Below, piece by piece: positions 35,526 through 50,583 of a DNA stretch of 64,000 bases. The DNA is from Thermomucor indicae-seudaticae (lineage: Eukaryota > Mucoromycota > Mucoromycetes > Mucorales > Lichtheimiaceae): contig JSYX01000062.1 of NCBI GenBank assembly GCA_000787465.1, positions 27,112-91,111 of the forward strand. Reading direction: 5' to 3'. The position numbers and the translations under genes were made by a program. The notes under the pieces were generated by a model. That model searched no databases. It saw only the letters and a list, made by a program, of their open reading frames with translations, and was not told where the DNA came from. Position 1 is the stretch's first letter; each line of letters begins with the position of its first letter.

Positions 35526-36044
35526 TTAGAAATAGTCAGTGCCTCCGTAATCATCAAATCCGCCACCGCCATCGTCAATGTAGTAACTATCATCAGGTTG
35601 ATCGTAGTACCGCTCTTCGGCATGATCGGTAATTGCATCACCGAGCATATAACCTAGAACGCCGCCTCCCAAACCTGCTGCAGCCATGGGTAGCATACTG
35701 CCTGCACCCCCAAGGCGCTGCTGCGAACCTAATTGTTGTTGGGGTTGATAATAGGCATATTGCGGTTGTGGCTGATCGGTATAACCTGACTGTTGTGTCT
35801 GGGGCTGCATCAAAGGTCGATCAACTGGATGCTCCCACTGACGGTGCGCAGTAGGCGTATAGACGTAAAACCATCGACCAGAATTAGAGTCCAGTTGCGT
35901 TATCCAACCGGGCGGCAATGGTCGACCGTCAGGATTTCGAGGCGGCGAAGGTGGCGCATACTGTTGTGGCTGTTGAGGGGAGGGTGTGTATGGAGGAGGT
36001 GGAGAAGCATCACGCTTTTTGCTGAGCTTTCTGAAAAAGTCCAT
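35526..36044 (-). CDS. Small WW-domain protein (Wwm1-like)
   Basis: One exon, 172 residues. A basic N-terminus (FRKLSKKRD) leads to a Pro-rich linker with PPPPY. A WW domain follows (LPPGWITQLDSNSGRWFYV, then RQWEHP, with both signature Trp and the final Pro). Next is a Gln/Tyr/Pro-rich tract, a glycine-rich membrane-like segment GLGGGVLGYMLGDA, and an acidic Asp/Tyr/Gly tail. The same order occurs in yeast Wwm1 and fungal relatives, where the WW domain binds PPxY partners; WWM1 has been linked to metacaspase function. The start at 36044 is chosen because upstream in-frame codons read as a 5' leader, although ATG 36152 is in the same frame. Confidence 0.75.
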   Translation of the reverse strand: MDFFRKLSKKRDASPPPPYTPSPQQPQQYAPPSPPRNPDGRPLPPGWITQLDSNSGRWFYVYTPTAHRQWEHPVDRPLMQPQTQQSGYTDQPQPQYAYYQPQQQLGSQQRLGGAGSMLPMAAAGLGGGVLGYMLGDAITDHAEERYYDQPDDSYYIDDGGGGFDDYGGTDYF

Positions 36045-37070
36045 AACGGGCTTTTGCGTGTGTGTAGGGAAGAAAGGTAAGTTGCAAGGGTTTGGGCGTG
36101 AACATGCAATGCCTGCCTTTTTGGAGAAAAATTGATTGGCGCTGCATTGCAAGGCGCTTTGTTTGATGCGTAACGTACAGCTTAGTTTCCTGCATCTAAG
36201 CGTATCTACGTAAAAAGTTGTTCAATGTCTATTCACGGATGAGATTGCGCATATCGGGGCCAGTTTGTCTTGTTTGTCCGAACTCTTTCATGTTTGTGAA
36301 AGAAAGCAGCTCATAGCCGTGCGAGTTATGAGCCCAGCGACTCAGCACAGAGACTGCCGGCAGTTAGCGAAGGAGAGCCGCATGCACTATTAGCTTCCTG
36401 AAGCGAAGCGAAGACAGAGCGCTTCTTGTTGCCTTTCCAATTTGCATGTTGCATAACATAAACATGCTAACTCGGGTAGTCAGTACTTGGCTCCTTTTTC
36501 TATAATTGATACCAAGTTGATATCTGAATAGAGATTTGCTACTAGATGGCAGTACGGAAAAGGTAACCCCAGATACACCTTCTCCGGCTGCCACTTTTAC
36601 TCTTCAGGGCAAAGTGCATTCTTATTGGACGTCACCTCTTGTTTTGTGCTTCAGGGGCGACAGTTTCGGCATTCTCAGGGGTGACTGTTATGTCAAAATA
36701 TTGTTGTGTCGAATTCAATGTCAGCCAAGTTTTGACACCAACAATTTTGTACGTGACATGATTATCACAATACCTGCTGACGGAAATTAAAGAAGTTGCG
36801 AAAGTTGAACTGAAAGAGAAGCATTTTCAAGACTTCAGCTTGGTCAAGTTTATTTGACTATGGGCAAAATTATAAATCTGTTAATGATCGGACGCACGCA
36901 AACCCTTTTAGTCCTTCTTAACCGTGCTTTCGACATCGCACCTTTTTTAGAAGCTTTTTCCAAGTGATATATAAATTGTTGAAATTGGTAGCATTCAAAA
37001 GCCATCACCGTAAAAGTAAAATCTATTTGTAAATCTTTCGGCAAATCCAAAAAATGGCAAATGATTGAGA
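36045..37070. other. Intergenic, no recognised gene
   Basis: Short open frames on both strands, none with a recognisable motif. 36536-36790 (plus, 84 codons) is the longest and I cannot assign it. The region should include the promoter of the WW-domain gene. Confidence 0.4.
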
Positions 37071-37877
37071 CTAGAGAAAGCTGTTCTTATGAGGAACAAA
37101 GCTGCTGACGCTTGTACCAAAGGAGCCGCAATGGCGAAACAGATGGGGATAACGTCCTGTTCTACGAAATAAATGCTCAAAACACGATGGTATTGCCTCT
37201 CTATATAGTGTGACCGTTACCTGCTGTGATAGGCTATTGTTTTATCAAACTATCCAATATTTTCACCCTTACCGAGCTTTTGGGCCCAAAGTGCGGCCAT
37301 ATCTCGTATAGCGTTAAGTAGAGTGTCCACTGTACAGGAAGTTTTGACAAGTGGAGATATATAGACATATTATATTGACAACATCATCAACAGCTTCTAG
37401 AAGGCTAAAGTACGAGCCATAGTACCTTGTAGACGCGCAGCATGATGCATTCCCGCTTGTCCGCGAGATATGTTTAATAGTATCCAATCTGACTCCTGGA
37501 AGCCTTTGGCTACGCTTCCCGTCGGTGTGGTCTCCTTGCACTTCTCCCAGAACGCTTTGACATTTGCACACCGCAACCCGGAGCTACGTACGCCTTGTGG
37601 TAGAGATTTCTTGAACTGTGCAAATAGCGAGACTCATCTATGTCGTCATGGTAAGCTGGCCGGGTGTTGGTCCGAATCGTCTTCTCGAAGTAGCTCACGA
37701 AATCCGTGTTATTTGACGTCCTTGGAGGGGACACTCTCAAATTATTTCTCTACTATATATTTCTTGAAAGCAGCCCATAAATAAAAGGAGCGATCTGAAC
37801 GCCGGAAGGAGGCAGGGTCAAAGCAGCGCTTGGCGCAAGACCATGGCTTCTTTTGTTTTCTTTTGGCGCGCATTGTG
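37071..37877 (-). CDS. Unrecognised multi-exon gene
   Basis: A possible gene read leftward from ATG 37877. Exon 1 encodes a very basic start (MRAKRKQKKPWSCAKRCF) then RSFYLWAAFKKYI. After a CAG acceptor near 37625 comes FKKSLPQGVRSSGLRC and KAFWEKCKETTPTGSVAKG, then SDWILLNISRG. Further exons give TVDTLLNAIRDMAALWAQKL and EAIPSCFEHLFRRTGRYPHL, ending at TAG (37071-37073). Several joins have reasonable GT-AG signals but at least one is not settled. The sequence is rich in Lys/Arg/Cys. I recognise no family. It is divergent from the PTM1-like gene, whose start is about 335 nt away. Confidence 0.35.
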
Positions 37878-38212
37878 CTTCCTCCTTCAGAGTCGCGAGC
37901 TTCGAATCACTACCGAAAAGCTTCCACTGGGACAGTACTGGACCCGTCTTGGAACGGAACGCATTTGTGTCGTTGCTGTGAATGTATGCTTTCGGATCAA
38001 CAAAATAATCTCTTTGCGACGACGTCTGTCAACGTCACCTCCCACTTCGCATATTCAGCTGCGTTAGACGGTGAGGAATTAGTGATGTGAAGCCTGGACC
38101 ATGCCTTTCTGGGTTTCAAAAAGAGCCAAGCAAAGCAAGATGTCCAAATACGGCAGTGCTAAGGTAGAACCGAAAACTAGACAAAGGGCATTAGGCTTTT
38201 TTCAGTCGAGCT

Positions 38213-40532
38213 ATGCGACATTGGCAAAAAGTTGTATTATGGGTGAGCCTTTTGGCTTCACTGATAGGGTCCTTTGTTCAAGCCGATGAGACTTACATGG
38301 TAAGCTTTCACGGTCCCTTGAATTTATGCAAATTGCGTTGACGTTGCCCTTACAGACAAGTGACGACGTTTTTACCACTACTTGCTCTGGCATTTGGAGT
38401 AAAGATGCAATACCCGGTGGTGCTACACCATTTATCAAAGGCAAGTCAAGAAGAAAGGCAAAAGCGTGGTGTCTAGTCCAACTGATATGTGCGCGAGAGC
38501 AGTAACGTTCACGCCGGAATCGCGAGGCAAAACGGCACTACTAATTTACGAATGGAAAGACTTTGACAAAATCGGCGTCTATAACCAAATGACGGGAGAG
38601 GTAATGATAATATTGGAAATAGAGGAAGAAGAAGGGAGAGAGAGAGGAAACGCTGAGCGATAATCCCCTAAAACAATAAAGGTGCAATACATTTGCGACG
38701 ACTTGGCCATCGAACATAAGTTATGCAACCAATCCATGTATGGTAACTTTATCGTACCTCAAGACGACAACGGGTCAACGTCCATTTTCACAGCTTCGTT
38801 CAATCTAACGAATGGTACCGAGACGAGCGACTCTGAAATAGCGCTGTACAAGGTGAATGAAACGGGCTATTATTGCGTGGCTATCATGTCTACGGACCTC
38901 AAGAACGATCCAAACGAGTATTTTGGATCGTGGATCGAATGGAGAATGCCGTATGGTAACCTTCCCGCGGCCGATTATCCCAAACTGCTGGTATGTGGAA
39001 GGTTTGCAAACGAGGTAGCGAAGTTTGGGTCTCATTTCGCTACTCCATAATAGTTCTATGGTATCTTTTCCTTGATCTATCTGGCAGTGGGTTTGTTTTG
39101 GGGTATTCAGACGTTCCGGTATTGGAACGATATTTTGCCTGTGCAGGTACGTTGGATCCAACGCGCCGAAAGAGAGTCAGAGACTAAAGTGATGTGAAAG
39201 CATTTCTTGTCAGGAGCCATCTTTTTCCTCGCCGTGGAAATGGCAGTCAACTGGGGATTCTGGGAAGCATACAATCAGACCGGTAAACCCTGTGAGTACT
39301 TGCGCAGCGAAGACTGGAGCGATATACTTATAAATGGCATGTAGCATACGGTTTATTGGCCCTTGTCGCATTGCTTAATGCAGGCAGAACCAGGTAAACT
39401 TTACTGGATACGCGAAACATCTTGTCTGCTGTTAACAGATTGCATGTCGAAAAGCATGTCATTCTTTATGCTCCTGATTGTCTGTATGGGTTACAGCGTA
39501 CTAAAGTAAGTGACGGAAACCCATTTTGGATACGGGAGGCTAACCAGAGATGGGTGAAATAGGCCTAGCCTGGGGTCCACTATGAAGAAATGTATCATTT
39601 TGGCGTGTACCCACTTCTTCTTTGGTGTTATTTACTCGCTGGGCATTATGTTACTATCTCCCGAAACAGCTGGTTTCCTGGTTCTTCTTGTGATTTTCCC
39701 GTTGGCATTAACCATGTCAGCCTTTTATATCTGGATCTTTAGCTCTTTGACGATCACCATGAATACCCTCGGTATGCCAGCTACAACTGCATCCCTTTTC
39801 AAATATATCTACGCTCTTTGTGTGCTAAATGCCTTCATTCCCTTTTTTTCTAGAATTACGCAAGCAGCACGTCAAGGCACTCATGTATAGACGACTACAT
39901 CGATTGCTCGTCTTTTCGCTTATTATGGTCGTGGTCATTTTTATCCTCAACATGTTTGCGTTCTCTGGACGTAACGAAGTCGACTGGGCAGCCAAAAGCT
40001 GGAAATGGCGCTGGATTATGCTCGATGGCTTGTTGAATATACTCTATTTCATCGTGTTTATTGTTATTGTTATTCTATGGCGGCCAACGAGTAACAATCA
40101 ACGGTACGGATTAGAGCAAATCAGTCAAGACGAAGAGGAAGCATTGGATTTGGAGAATCAACTACGACGTGCAGAGGGATTGGGCCCTCGGCCTCCAGGA
40201 TACCAACGGACGCGCGATGAAGACGACGCGGCTATTTTCGAAGTCGGTGACGACGACTTCAGCGACGATGGACACGACGGACAGCAAAAAGTGAAGCTTG
40301 TCAGTGTGGCTGGAAGAAAGAGCGAAGACCGTTCAAGCACAGCTGGGGCAACGAATGCCCAGCAGACATCACATCGACAGCGCGAGGAGGACCATGAAGA
40401 AGAAGAAGAGGAACAGTAAGTTTAGCTGGCCGTTCGATGCATGTACGTTTTACGTATTCACTAAGCGATGTCGTGTTATCTAGCGTGGATGACGACGAGC
40501 GCGCACACTTGACCAGCAACGCACAAAAGTAA
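38213..40532 (+). CDS. Seven-transmembrane GOST protein, PTM1 / GPR107-GPR108-like
   Basis: Lung seven-transmembrane receptor family member; relatives sit in Golgi/endosomal membranes and help membrane traffic. Start ATG 38213 opens a signal peptide (VVLWVSLLASLIGSFVQA) ending near ADETY. The luminal GOLD-like domain has CSGIWSKDAIPGGATPFI, LIYEWKDFDKIGVY and YICDDLAIEHKLC, with N-glycosylation sites. Helices follow in small exons: SLIYLAVGLFWG, then NDILPVQ, IFFLAVEMAVNWGFWEAYNQTG, a block ending SVLK, SLGSTMKKCIILACTHF and later EVDWAAKSWKWRWIMLDGLLN, a family signature. The cytosolic tail is acidic (EDHEEEEEEQ). The last intron (donor at about 40409) adds VDDDERAHLTSNAQK and TAA 40530-40532. 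About eight exons. Confidence 0.82.
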
Positions 40533-40698
40533 TTTAGCTTGTGCAAAGAAAAAAAAAGGAACACTTTAGAAGCCTGTTTTTGATAACTGTACAATAAATT
40601 GGTAATTGCAGTACACGCGGGATGTTTGGAAGAAGTGAACACGACGAAAGGCGAGTGAGGAACTGGATGAGTACGGTATGGCAGTGAGTGGTTTACAC

Positions 40699-42100
40699 TT
40701 ATGGTTGATGGTAAAAGATGGGTTGTGTGAGCGGTCTGATTCTTCGAGGTTTCCAATGGCGAGTCCACTTGCTGACATCTGTTACTAAAAGTTTGAGCTC
40801 TCTTACCCGTCGCTCCAGATCGCGGTATCCGATGCCTTCCGGGTGCTCTTGCCAACGATCAAGACCGTCACATGCGGCCTCGTTCTCGTCTAGGACCATT
40901 TCACCCTCTTTCTGGGGCAAAGCACCTCGCAGTCGTTGGGTGTTGGTCCGTAGCCGGTTGATCAACACTTGACAAATTGCCACGTAGTACGATCGGGATG
41001 CCCTTGATAACTGGACGAGTGATCGAGTATCAGGTATGAATGATAATATCAACTCCAGAACTTCCGTTGGCAGGTCGAATGATTTCCGATCACTGTCCGA
41101 TCGATGATTATCACTGCTACTACTATAGTTTGCTTGATCTGAAGTGGAAAGGAAGACGAGTACTCTGTCTCGGCACTTTGCAAGTCTACGGTTCAGTTGA
41201 TCGACCAGGTTCCGTGCTTCCGTCATGACCTCGATGCCTCGCATTTCCAAACGACAGCGTTCCACAATCAACCTCTTCAGTAAATGCTGGTGGTTATAAT
41301 GACCAGGAGCCCGTCCGATATAAATTGGCTGCGTTGCCAAAGAGGACGGAGCAACTTCCAATGTAGCCGGCCAGAGCTCCGTATCCGACATTGTTAGTTT
41401 CAGTGCTCGGCCGAGCGTCATGGCTTGGTCACCAGCTATGAACGGATAATCCATAAACGGGATTTGCCTCTGCATTTCTGCTACTCTTTCAGGATCGCCA
41501 GGACAAAGAACGATAAAGTAGGCATCTCTTTTCAAAAGCAACCGAAAAAACTATATCAATTCGTTCGGTCAAAATCTTATGTATGCGTTTACGAGAAACG
41601 CATTCTTTCTCTTTTACCCTTTTACGATGCGGGTTAATCTCCCAGACTTTCTGAGTAAACGGATCAACGTATTGGTTGGTATTTGGGTCGAGGCCATACA
41701 GATTGAGGATCCGTAGCAATTGCGGACAGACAGGACAACTGATTCGCTTGAGCGTAATCAGAATCAAATGGTAGTCGGATGCCAAACGAGTCACGTCAAT
41801 GTCTTGTCCCTTGAAGTCTTGCTTGAGTATGGGGTATCATGGTTTTTTCCTTTCAGCTGCAGTCATGCTTACCCGAACGTCCGTGAGTTTCATGCGTGGA
41901 AATGCACGAGGCGTCGTTGTCATTGTCTGAAATCCATTGGCGAATGTCTGATAAAACCCTTCTGCAAAAGTATCTTCTGAAATGTTTATTTGCACATTGT
42001 CGTGAAAAATCCGAAGATTCGGTTGTTGCGTCCGCTGGCCCTCTACGAAGGCTGCGTCATTGCCGGTCTGCTGCTCATTAACCCTTGTTGCCTGATTCAT
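40699..42100 (-). CDS. Redoxin-like domain fused to an F-box
   Basis: Three exons. Exon 1 (42100-about 41873) carries FHDNVQINISEDTFAEGFYQ and ends KLTDVR. Exon 2 continues QDFKGQDIDVTRL, then YHLILITLKRISCPVCPQLL, a thioredoxin-fold strand with a CPVC active-site pair. A donor after KEKEC leads to exon 3 (from about 41537), FFRLLLKRDAYFIVLCPGDPERVA, the second half of a peroxiredoxin-like (AhpC/TSA) fold. About 150 residues later an F-box appears: FDLPTEVLELILSFIPDTRS. The protein is about 430 residues. An F-box predicts binding to Skp1 and substrate selection for ubiquitination. The redox part may sense or bind oxidised targets. Exact function unknown. The exon 2-3 donor (GTTTCT) is non-consensus but keeps the frame. 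Confidence 0.7.
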
Positions 42101-42716
42101 GTAAACTGAAGTTGTACAAATGTATTTCTTAAGAAAAGAAACGATAAGCGTTGCGAATATGCAAGTCGGTATGCCAAATCCTCTGTGATCATGTGCAGAC
42201 CCATTTATTGGATGTCTGCTCAGCGAAACAAACGAGATTAAAAACTATCCGAGACTTCCACCCTCGGTCAATGAAACGACAACATGCTTTGTGAACGCGG
42301 ATATAACGTCTCTGATACATCTTCTGTGCTTGGGCTTTCTGATCTGTTCTGCATCGTTTTGCACTCCGTTTCAATTCTGTCGCCTTCTTGAAGCCAGCCT
42401 TGTCCACGAACAACCGCTTCTTAGCGAGTAGTTTTGCGGTTATCTGACACCGCCTAGCGATCGTTGACAATTATTTTATGCGTTAACGAGTACACTGATC
42501 CGACAAAGTAAACCGTCTCCTATTGAATCCTCTTCCGCGAACATTTCTTCCAGTTATACCGGGACGCATACACTTTTAGATGACTCCTTATACACATGAA
42601 ATGTGGATTTTTCGGTTCGAGACAGCACGTTGGCCATTTTGTTATTATGCATCGGATATGTAAAGTAACAGGGTTGATGTTTGCAGCAACTTGATCTATA
42701 TACTGCTGGCTACTCT
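42101..42716. other. Intergenic with one short basic frame
   Basis: The minus strand has a 93-codon frame (42189-42470) rich in Lys/Arg/Gln (for example KRSAKRCRTDQKAQAQKMYQ) but no recognised motif or splice context. I do not call it a gene. Confidence 0.35.
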
Positions 42717-43491
42717 TTATTTGGTCAAAGCAGACTGGATGGATTCGTAAACTTCAATTTCGATCTGTGCGGCAGCCTTCTCCTGTTCAGAGCCGTTACC
42801 GTTGGCAACACGTTGAGCCTCGGCCAAAGCAGCCTTGACGTTCTTTTACCAAGAAAAATGGACATTTAGGAAAATACATTCTTCTGTTACCCTATCTTTA
42901 ATATATATTTACCTCGAGAGACAGTTCGTCCAGGGCAGCAGCTTCAACGGCGTTGATGTTGAGGGAGGAGTCAGGGTTGATGATAGCGAAACCACCAGAG
43001 ACTTAAAAAATATGCACGCATGTGAGTCAACAAAAAAAACTCGATACACAGCACTAACATCACGTTAATTACCAAAGAACTTCTTGGTCACGTCAGCGCT
43101 TTCAACAATTTCCACAATACCAGGCTTCAACTGCTCAATGCTAGGAACGTGGTTGGCGAGAACACCCATATCACCAGAAGTGGCAGCCAAGTTGACCTGC
43201 TGAACATCCTGGGCCTTGTAAATGGCCTAGAAAAAAATGAAAAAAAGAGGGTAAATTGTCAACAATGTGTATGTACGTAATGTGTCGTGCGAAATGTCCA
43301 CCTTGTGGGGCAAAACAAAGGTCAGACGCAGCTTGTCTGTCGCGGCAGGAGCTTCAGAAGCATAGCTTCTCACTTTGTTTCTACACTGTCAGTCTCAGGT
43401 CCGAAATGTTTCGAACGGTATAGCTCATTTTACCAAGTGCAGGGCGGAAAGCCGAAGCGGCGACGCGAGCAGATCGAGCAAAGACGTTCAT
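42717..43491 (-). CDS. ATP16: Mitochondrial F1F0-ATP synthase delta subunit
   Basis: Central-stalk subunit (homologous to bacterial epsilon) of mitochondrial ATP synthase. Five exons: 43491-43434, 43372-43302, 43226 to about 43076, then a short middle exon (to about 42914) and the last (about 42847-42717). All joins that were checked are in phase. The start peptide MNVFARSARVAASAFRPAL is a typical matrix-targeting sequence. Then RSYASEAPAATDKLRLTFVL, the beta-sandwich with VLANHVPSIEQLKPG and SGGFAIINPDSSLNINAVEA, and the C-terminal helices NVKAALAEAQRVANG and EKAAAQIEIEVYESIQSAL. TAA at 42717-42719. Length about 165 residues, as in yeast Atp16. Exons are too short to stand out as open frames. 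Confidence 0.9.
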
Positions 43492-43629
43492 AATGTTGGG
43501 TTCTCAAAGAGCGTGAAGCGGGCAACCCAGGGTAAATTTTTTCTTACCAAAATTGCCAGGGAATCGGGAGCTCATGTCATCAATCGTGACTGTGCGTTGA
43601 ATGGCGACTTTAATCCGTCGACTACTTTG

Positions 43630-44026
43630 ATGCTCATCAAGCTAACATTTCTTAGATGTGAGGAAGGGATTGAGATACTTCATGCACACTTGCGGAATAT
43701 ACGACGACGTGTCTCTAATATAATCACTGTGGACATATATTGTGAGTTGTTATGGTACTTTGCTTTGTCACGCGGTGTTAGGTTATCTATGACCACTTCA
43801 CGGTGAAACGTATAACCTGTACGCGTCTTTTTCAGACTTTGGCGAAGACAAAGAGCCCTTACGGCGGCAACTGTTTGATTCCAAAGAGAAGAGCCAGAAT
43901 TTAAGCCGCAACAATATTCACAATATAATGTCTAACTATCATTCGTGGGAATTAAACGATTTATTCATCGAACTATGGGTACACGCCGAAGGAAGAACTT
44001 TTGAGACTATTACATATTTATTGTAG
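43630..44026 (+). CDS. Possible small spliced gene, unrecognised
   Basis: Between ATP16 and beta-COP the plus strand has a coding-like exon ending at a good donor (tatt|gtgagt, 43741/43742) and resuming after ...tctttttcag with YFGEDKEPLRRQLFDS, to TAG 44024-44026. An alternative model places an acceptor at ctaacatttcttag just before ATGTGAGG (about 43658). Upstream coding (KIARESGAHVINRD) may belong to it too. The stop is only 5 nt from the convergent beta-COP stop. No family recognised; the start is a guess. Confidence 0.3.
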
Positions 44027-44031
44027 TCATT

Positions 44032-47000
44032 CTAAGCAGCCGCTTTTTGAGCTAATGTAATTTTATCGCCTATAAAAATATCATTAGCCGTTAACCTTCT
44101 TTTCTCCGCGAGCTTTAGACACTTTGGCGGTGGCTTACCTAGACTCAATGCAATGCCCTGAGTCTTGCTGCGGATACGAATATGGCCAGAGATAGGACCG
44201 TCACCAGGCTTTTCAATGGACAGATTCGCCAGGGCATCTTCGCCAAAGATACTCCGAGCATACATGTTGGCTGATAAGAAGCCGCAGTCTCCAGCAAGTT
44301 GCTTTTCAGGTGTTAAGCAGCTCATGTTGGTTGAAGCCATGATATGTTTAAGATATGCTCTTAGGTCACTACAGAAAAAAGATCATTTAGCCACGGTTCC
44401 AGAGCGATAGGAACAAAATAAACATACGTGATGTTCGTGTTAACGTTCACCTTGTTCTCCCATTCAAATTCGCTCCACATATTTCGGAACTACAGAGATA
44501 GAGACTCAGTATCTCAAGTTACCGGTATTAGCAGACTGGGCATACCTGTGTTTCGGTGCAATAAGCAGGGTTGATATAGTCCATGATATCGATGTGAATA
44601 TCATTTAGCACGACGACACAGCTATTTTCATTGGCAGTATGCGAATCGTAGACAATATTGCCAAAAATGACGCCTGTTTCTGTTGACGAGACTTTGATCG
44701 GCGCTTTTACAGTCAAGAAGGAGTGCGGAGCAAGGTTATGAGCAACGGGTCTGTCGACAAGTTTGAGGTCGCCCAGCGTCGCAAATTCAACGGTCAAGTT
44801 CTGGAGTGTCTCACCAGTCTGGTTGACGATTAACACATCTTCACCAAGGGGTGGCATAATGTTAGCATTGAAAAAAATATATATACGCAATCCATTCGCT
44901 TCACCTACCCATGAGGATATCGTATTGATGCACATTGACAACAGCTTCTGCATATACAGGATCCGAAAAACCGGTGAGTTGCACAATGCGGCTAAGCTTG
45001 GACATGAGGTCATCCTTGGTATCCAAAGCTCCAGTTGCCCGAGACAAATCTTGCTCATACTAGACCCAGTATTCAACATTAAAGTCGTTACTTTGGTTAT
45101 CTTCGCCACAGCTTTCTTACCTCGTCCACAGCCGCATCATTGACTTTTTTGGAGAACTGCCGGAAGGCAATGGCATCGTCCACTTGCACTTGAACGCCTT
45201 TGTCTTTTTCCTTCTCAGCAACAGTGCGCTTCTATGATTGCTTGCCGTTCAATACCGCTTTCAGTTAATATGAAGTTGAAAGGCTTCTATCTCACCTCCT
45301 CCGCTTGGATTTGGTTGGCGAAAGCAGCACGGCTATCTTCCAGGTATACTTTTTCGATGGTCTTATCGTGTTCTCGGTTACCAACAGCACGCAGATCTTG
45401 CATAATACGGTCATATGAATCTTCGTCAATCTGGTGAGTTACAAACTGTGACTGGCCGACTCGAATGATGCTCGTCATGATCAGCATAGCTTCTGCTCGA
45501 CGGGCATTGACAGCCGCAGCGTCTGAAACTAGCAAGCTATAACGCATCACCAGTTTCGTCAGTGTTGTTGCCAGTACAGTGCCCAAAAAGTAGTCGCCGT
45601 TAACCAGCAGCAATGCTAAACCCTGCCCAGTGAGTCAAAGAACGAAATGTCACGAGCGGCAGCGCCAAAATCAAAAACGAACTTACCACGGAGGGGAGGC
45701 TTTGAGGATGATTTGACGGCTTCCAGCTTGGTTGCGCTGGCGGATTGTACAGTGTAGCTGCTTTCAGTAGCGTATGTACCATCAGGCAAAATTCGTCGGG
45801 GTGCTGCTGTAACAGAAGGAACAGACTTTGACTCGTCAGCGCTTGCTCCGTCCTGTTCCTCTTCTGCAGCCTCCAGTAAACGTTGTTCAGAGGCCAAGAT
45901 GGGGATCTCGCCCAAAGCTTCACGGATACGTTGCCAAGCGTCGTCAATTTCGCTAACATCTCGACTGTATTCGCCAATAATCCATAATGCTCCACGGAAG
46001 ACTTTGCCGGATTTCATATCCATGAAGGTCTCTAATAGTTTTTGAAGTACAGATTTTCGCAAGTCTGGGAATTTCTCCATCACTTCACGCACAAAAGCAA
46101 CGACGTCAACAGCTGAAGGGTTGTTCGAATCTCCCAAGAATTCCATGAGAACGTGGACCACATTTGCCGCCACCTCAGAAAACTTGACAGCGCATGAATG
46201 AATAGACTGAACGAGGATCTGGCGGTACTCTGTGTTCTAAAAGACTTGTGAGTTAATCTGATGTCTCTCTTCACGTATCTATCAATCATTTACCTTTTCA
46301 TATTCTTGATCATGTGTCTTGACGAGCTCCTTTTTGAGGAATAGCACCACTTCTTGAACGTTTCGGGAAGACACCAAGTTCATGGCAATACGCAATGCTT
46401 TCCGACGAACATCAATGTCCGGGCTGAGAGTCTTCATTGAGCTTTTGATCACTGGCAAGTCGTTCTTTCCATTTGTTACCTAGATAACACTCGCAGAATG
46501 TCCATGACCAGATCATCCAGTTTGCGTTCCTGCTTGGATAACAGCGCCTCCAGACGATCAAGCACGATCAGTTTGATGTTATTGTCCGATTCCTTCACGA
46601 CGAGCTCGATATAGCAGGAAGCCGCAGCTACAGGATAGTGCAAATATAAGATTCTGCTATATTGCGATACGAAGTCATACGGCAAAAGTTACCCTTGACA
46701 GCAACTGGGTTTGACGTCAGGACCATAAGAATATTGGCAGCCTCATACTTAACGGAATGCGAAGCTGCTGTTAACAGTTCGGATACGCAGCGGATATAGG
46801 CGGCCTGAAGGCTCCATCTTAATACGCTGCATTATCGTGAGTCTGAAAGTCTGACCTACTTTGTTGGCAGTGTTCGTTTTGCTGTCTTTGCGGATCAATT
46901 CCAATACAGCAAGCTGCAGTAGCTCATCAAAAGTGGGCACGAGGTGGAAAACTTGTTGCAGATATTCGACGGCAAGAGGGCGATTAATGTCACAAAGGAC

Positions 47001-47766
47001 AACAAATGCATTACGCCGACATGACATGTCTGCTTCCTAAGTACCCTTATTAGGCGGCAGCTACTTTACCAGAGATGAAGCACGTAACATACCCCAGCCA
47101 AGAATGTCTGTAACACTTCCGGTGCATCAGGGAACAAGAAGTCAAAGTGTTTGTAGATGGAACCGATAGCGAATACGGCATTTTTTCGAACGTACGAGTG
47201 TCGGTGTTCCTGGAGGGATGTACACGTAAGCCAAGCATGGACCAAGGAAACCAGGTTGTCTCTGCCGTACCAAACATGCTCGCACCGACGCAATAAGTGG
47301 TTCAAGCACTTCAGCCTCTCTGATTTTGCAAAGGAATCGAAGAGTTGCTCCACGGATATATTCATTCGGATGTTGCAGGTCGTTTCTCAGAGCGTTGCTA
47401 TTGTGCGATTGCGTGAGCGTTTTGAAACTGGACAAAGGCACAAAGTTTGAGAAGTGAGCATTACCAAACCAGAATGAATTCCTCTTTGAGTTTGCCGTCC
47501 GGTTTGGTCTTTGGGCAAATCTCCCAATAAAAGTGAAGCAGTTTTTTAAGCTGCTTGTTCTTGGACGGCAAGACAAAACGGATAACGTGAAGTAACAACT
47601 TTTCCATCGGATCACCGTTCAGCATAATGACGAGTAATTTTTGCATGGTTTGAATGCGAACTTCATCCGAGCCCTTTTCAAGCGCTCGCTGGAATTCTTG
47701 TAGTGTGGGCTGTTCTGTCGCGTCATCTTGATGCACAAGCGTGTAGCAGAGGTCGGTGGTGGCCAT
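44032..47766 (-). CDS. SEC26: Coatomer subunit beta (beta-COP)
   Basis: Subunit of the COPI coat for retrograde Golgi-to-ER transport. Start ATG 47766. Exon 1 encodes [13 protein letters not shown] and [18 protein letters not shown] (adaptin N-terminal solenoid). An intron with donor GTAATG (47465) joins in phase 2 to [17 protein letters not shown]. Further exons carry [44 protein letters not shown] and [15 protein letters not shown] repeats, an Asp/Glu-rich hinge, and [21 protein letters not shown]. The C-terminal appendage has [52 protein letters not shown] and [21 protein letters not shown] final in-frame 5'-GTAAGC intron leads to [11 protein letters not shown] and TAG. About 10-12 exons, roughly 950 residues. 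Not every join was worked out. Confidence 0.92.

Positions 47767-50583
<2,817 letters not shown>

Noticed and set aside
42189..42470. 93-codon basic frame as a gene
   Set aside because: No recognised motif, no splice signals and no conservation evidence available.
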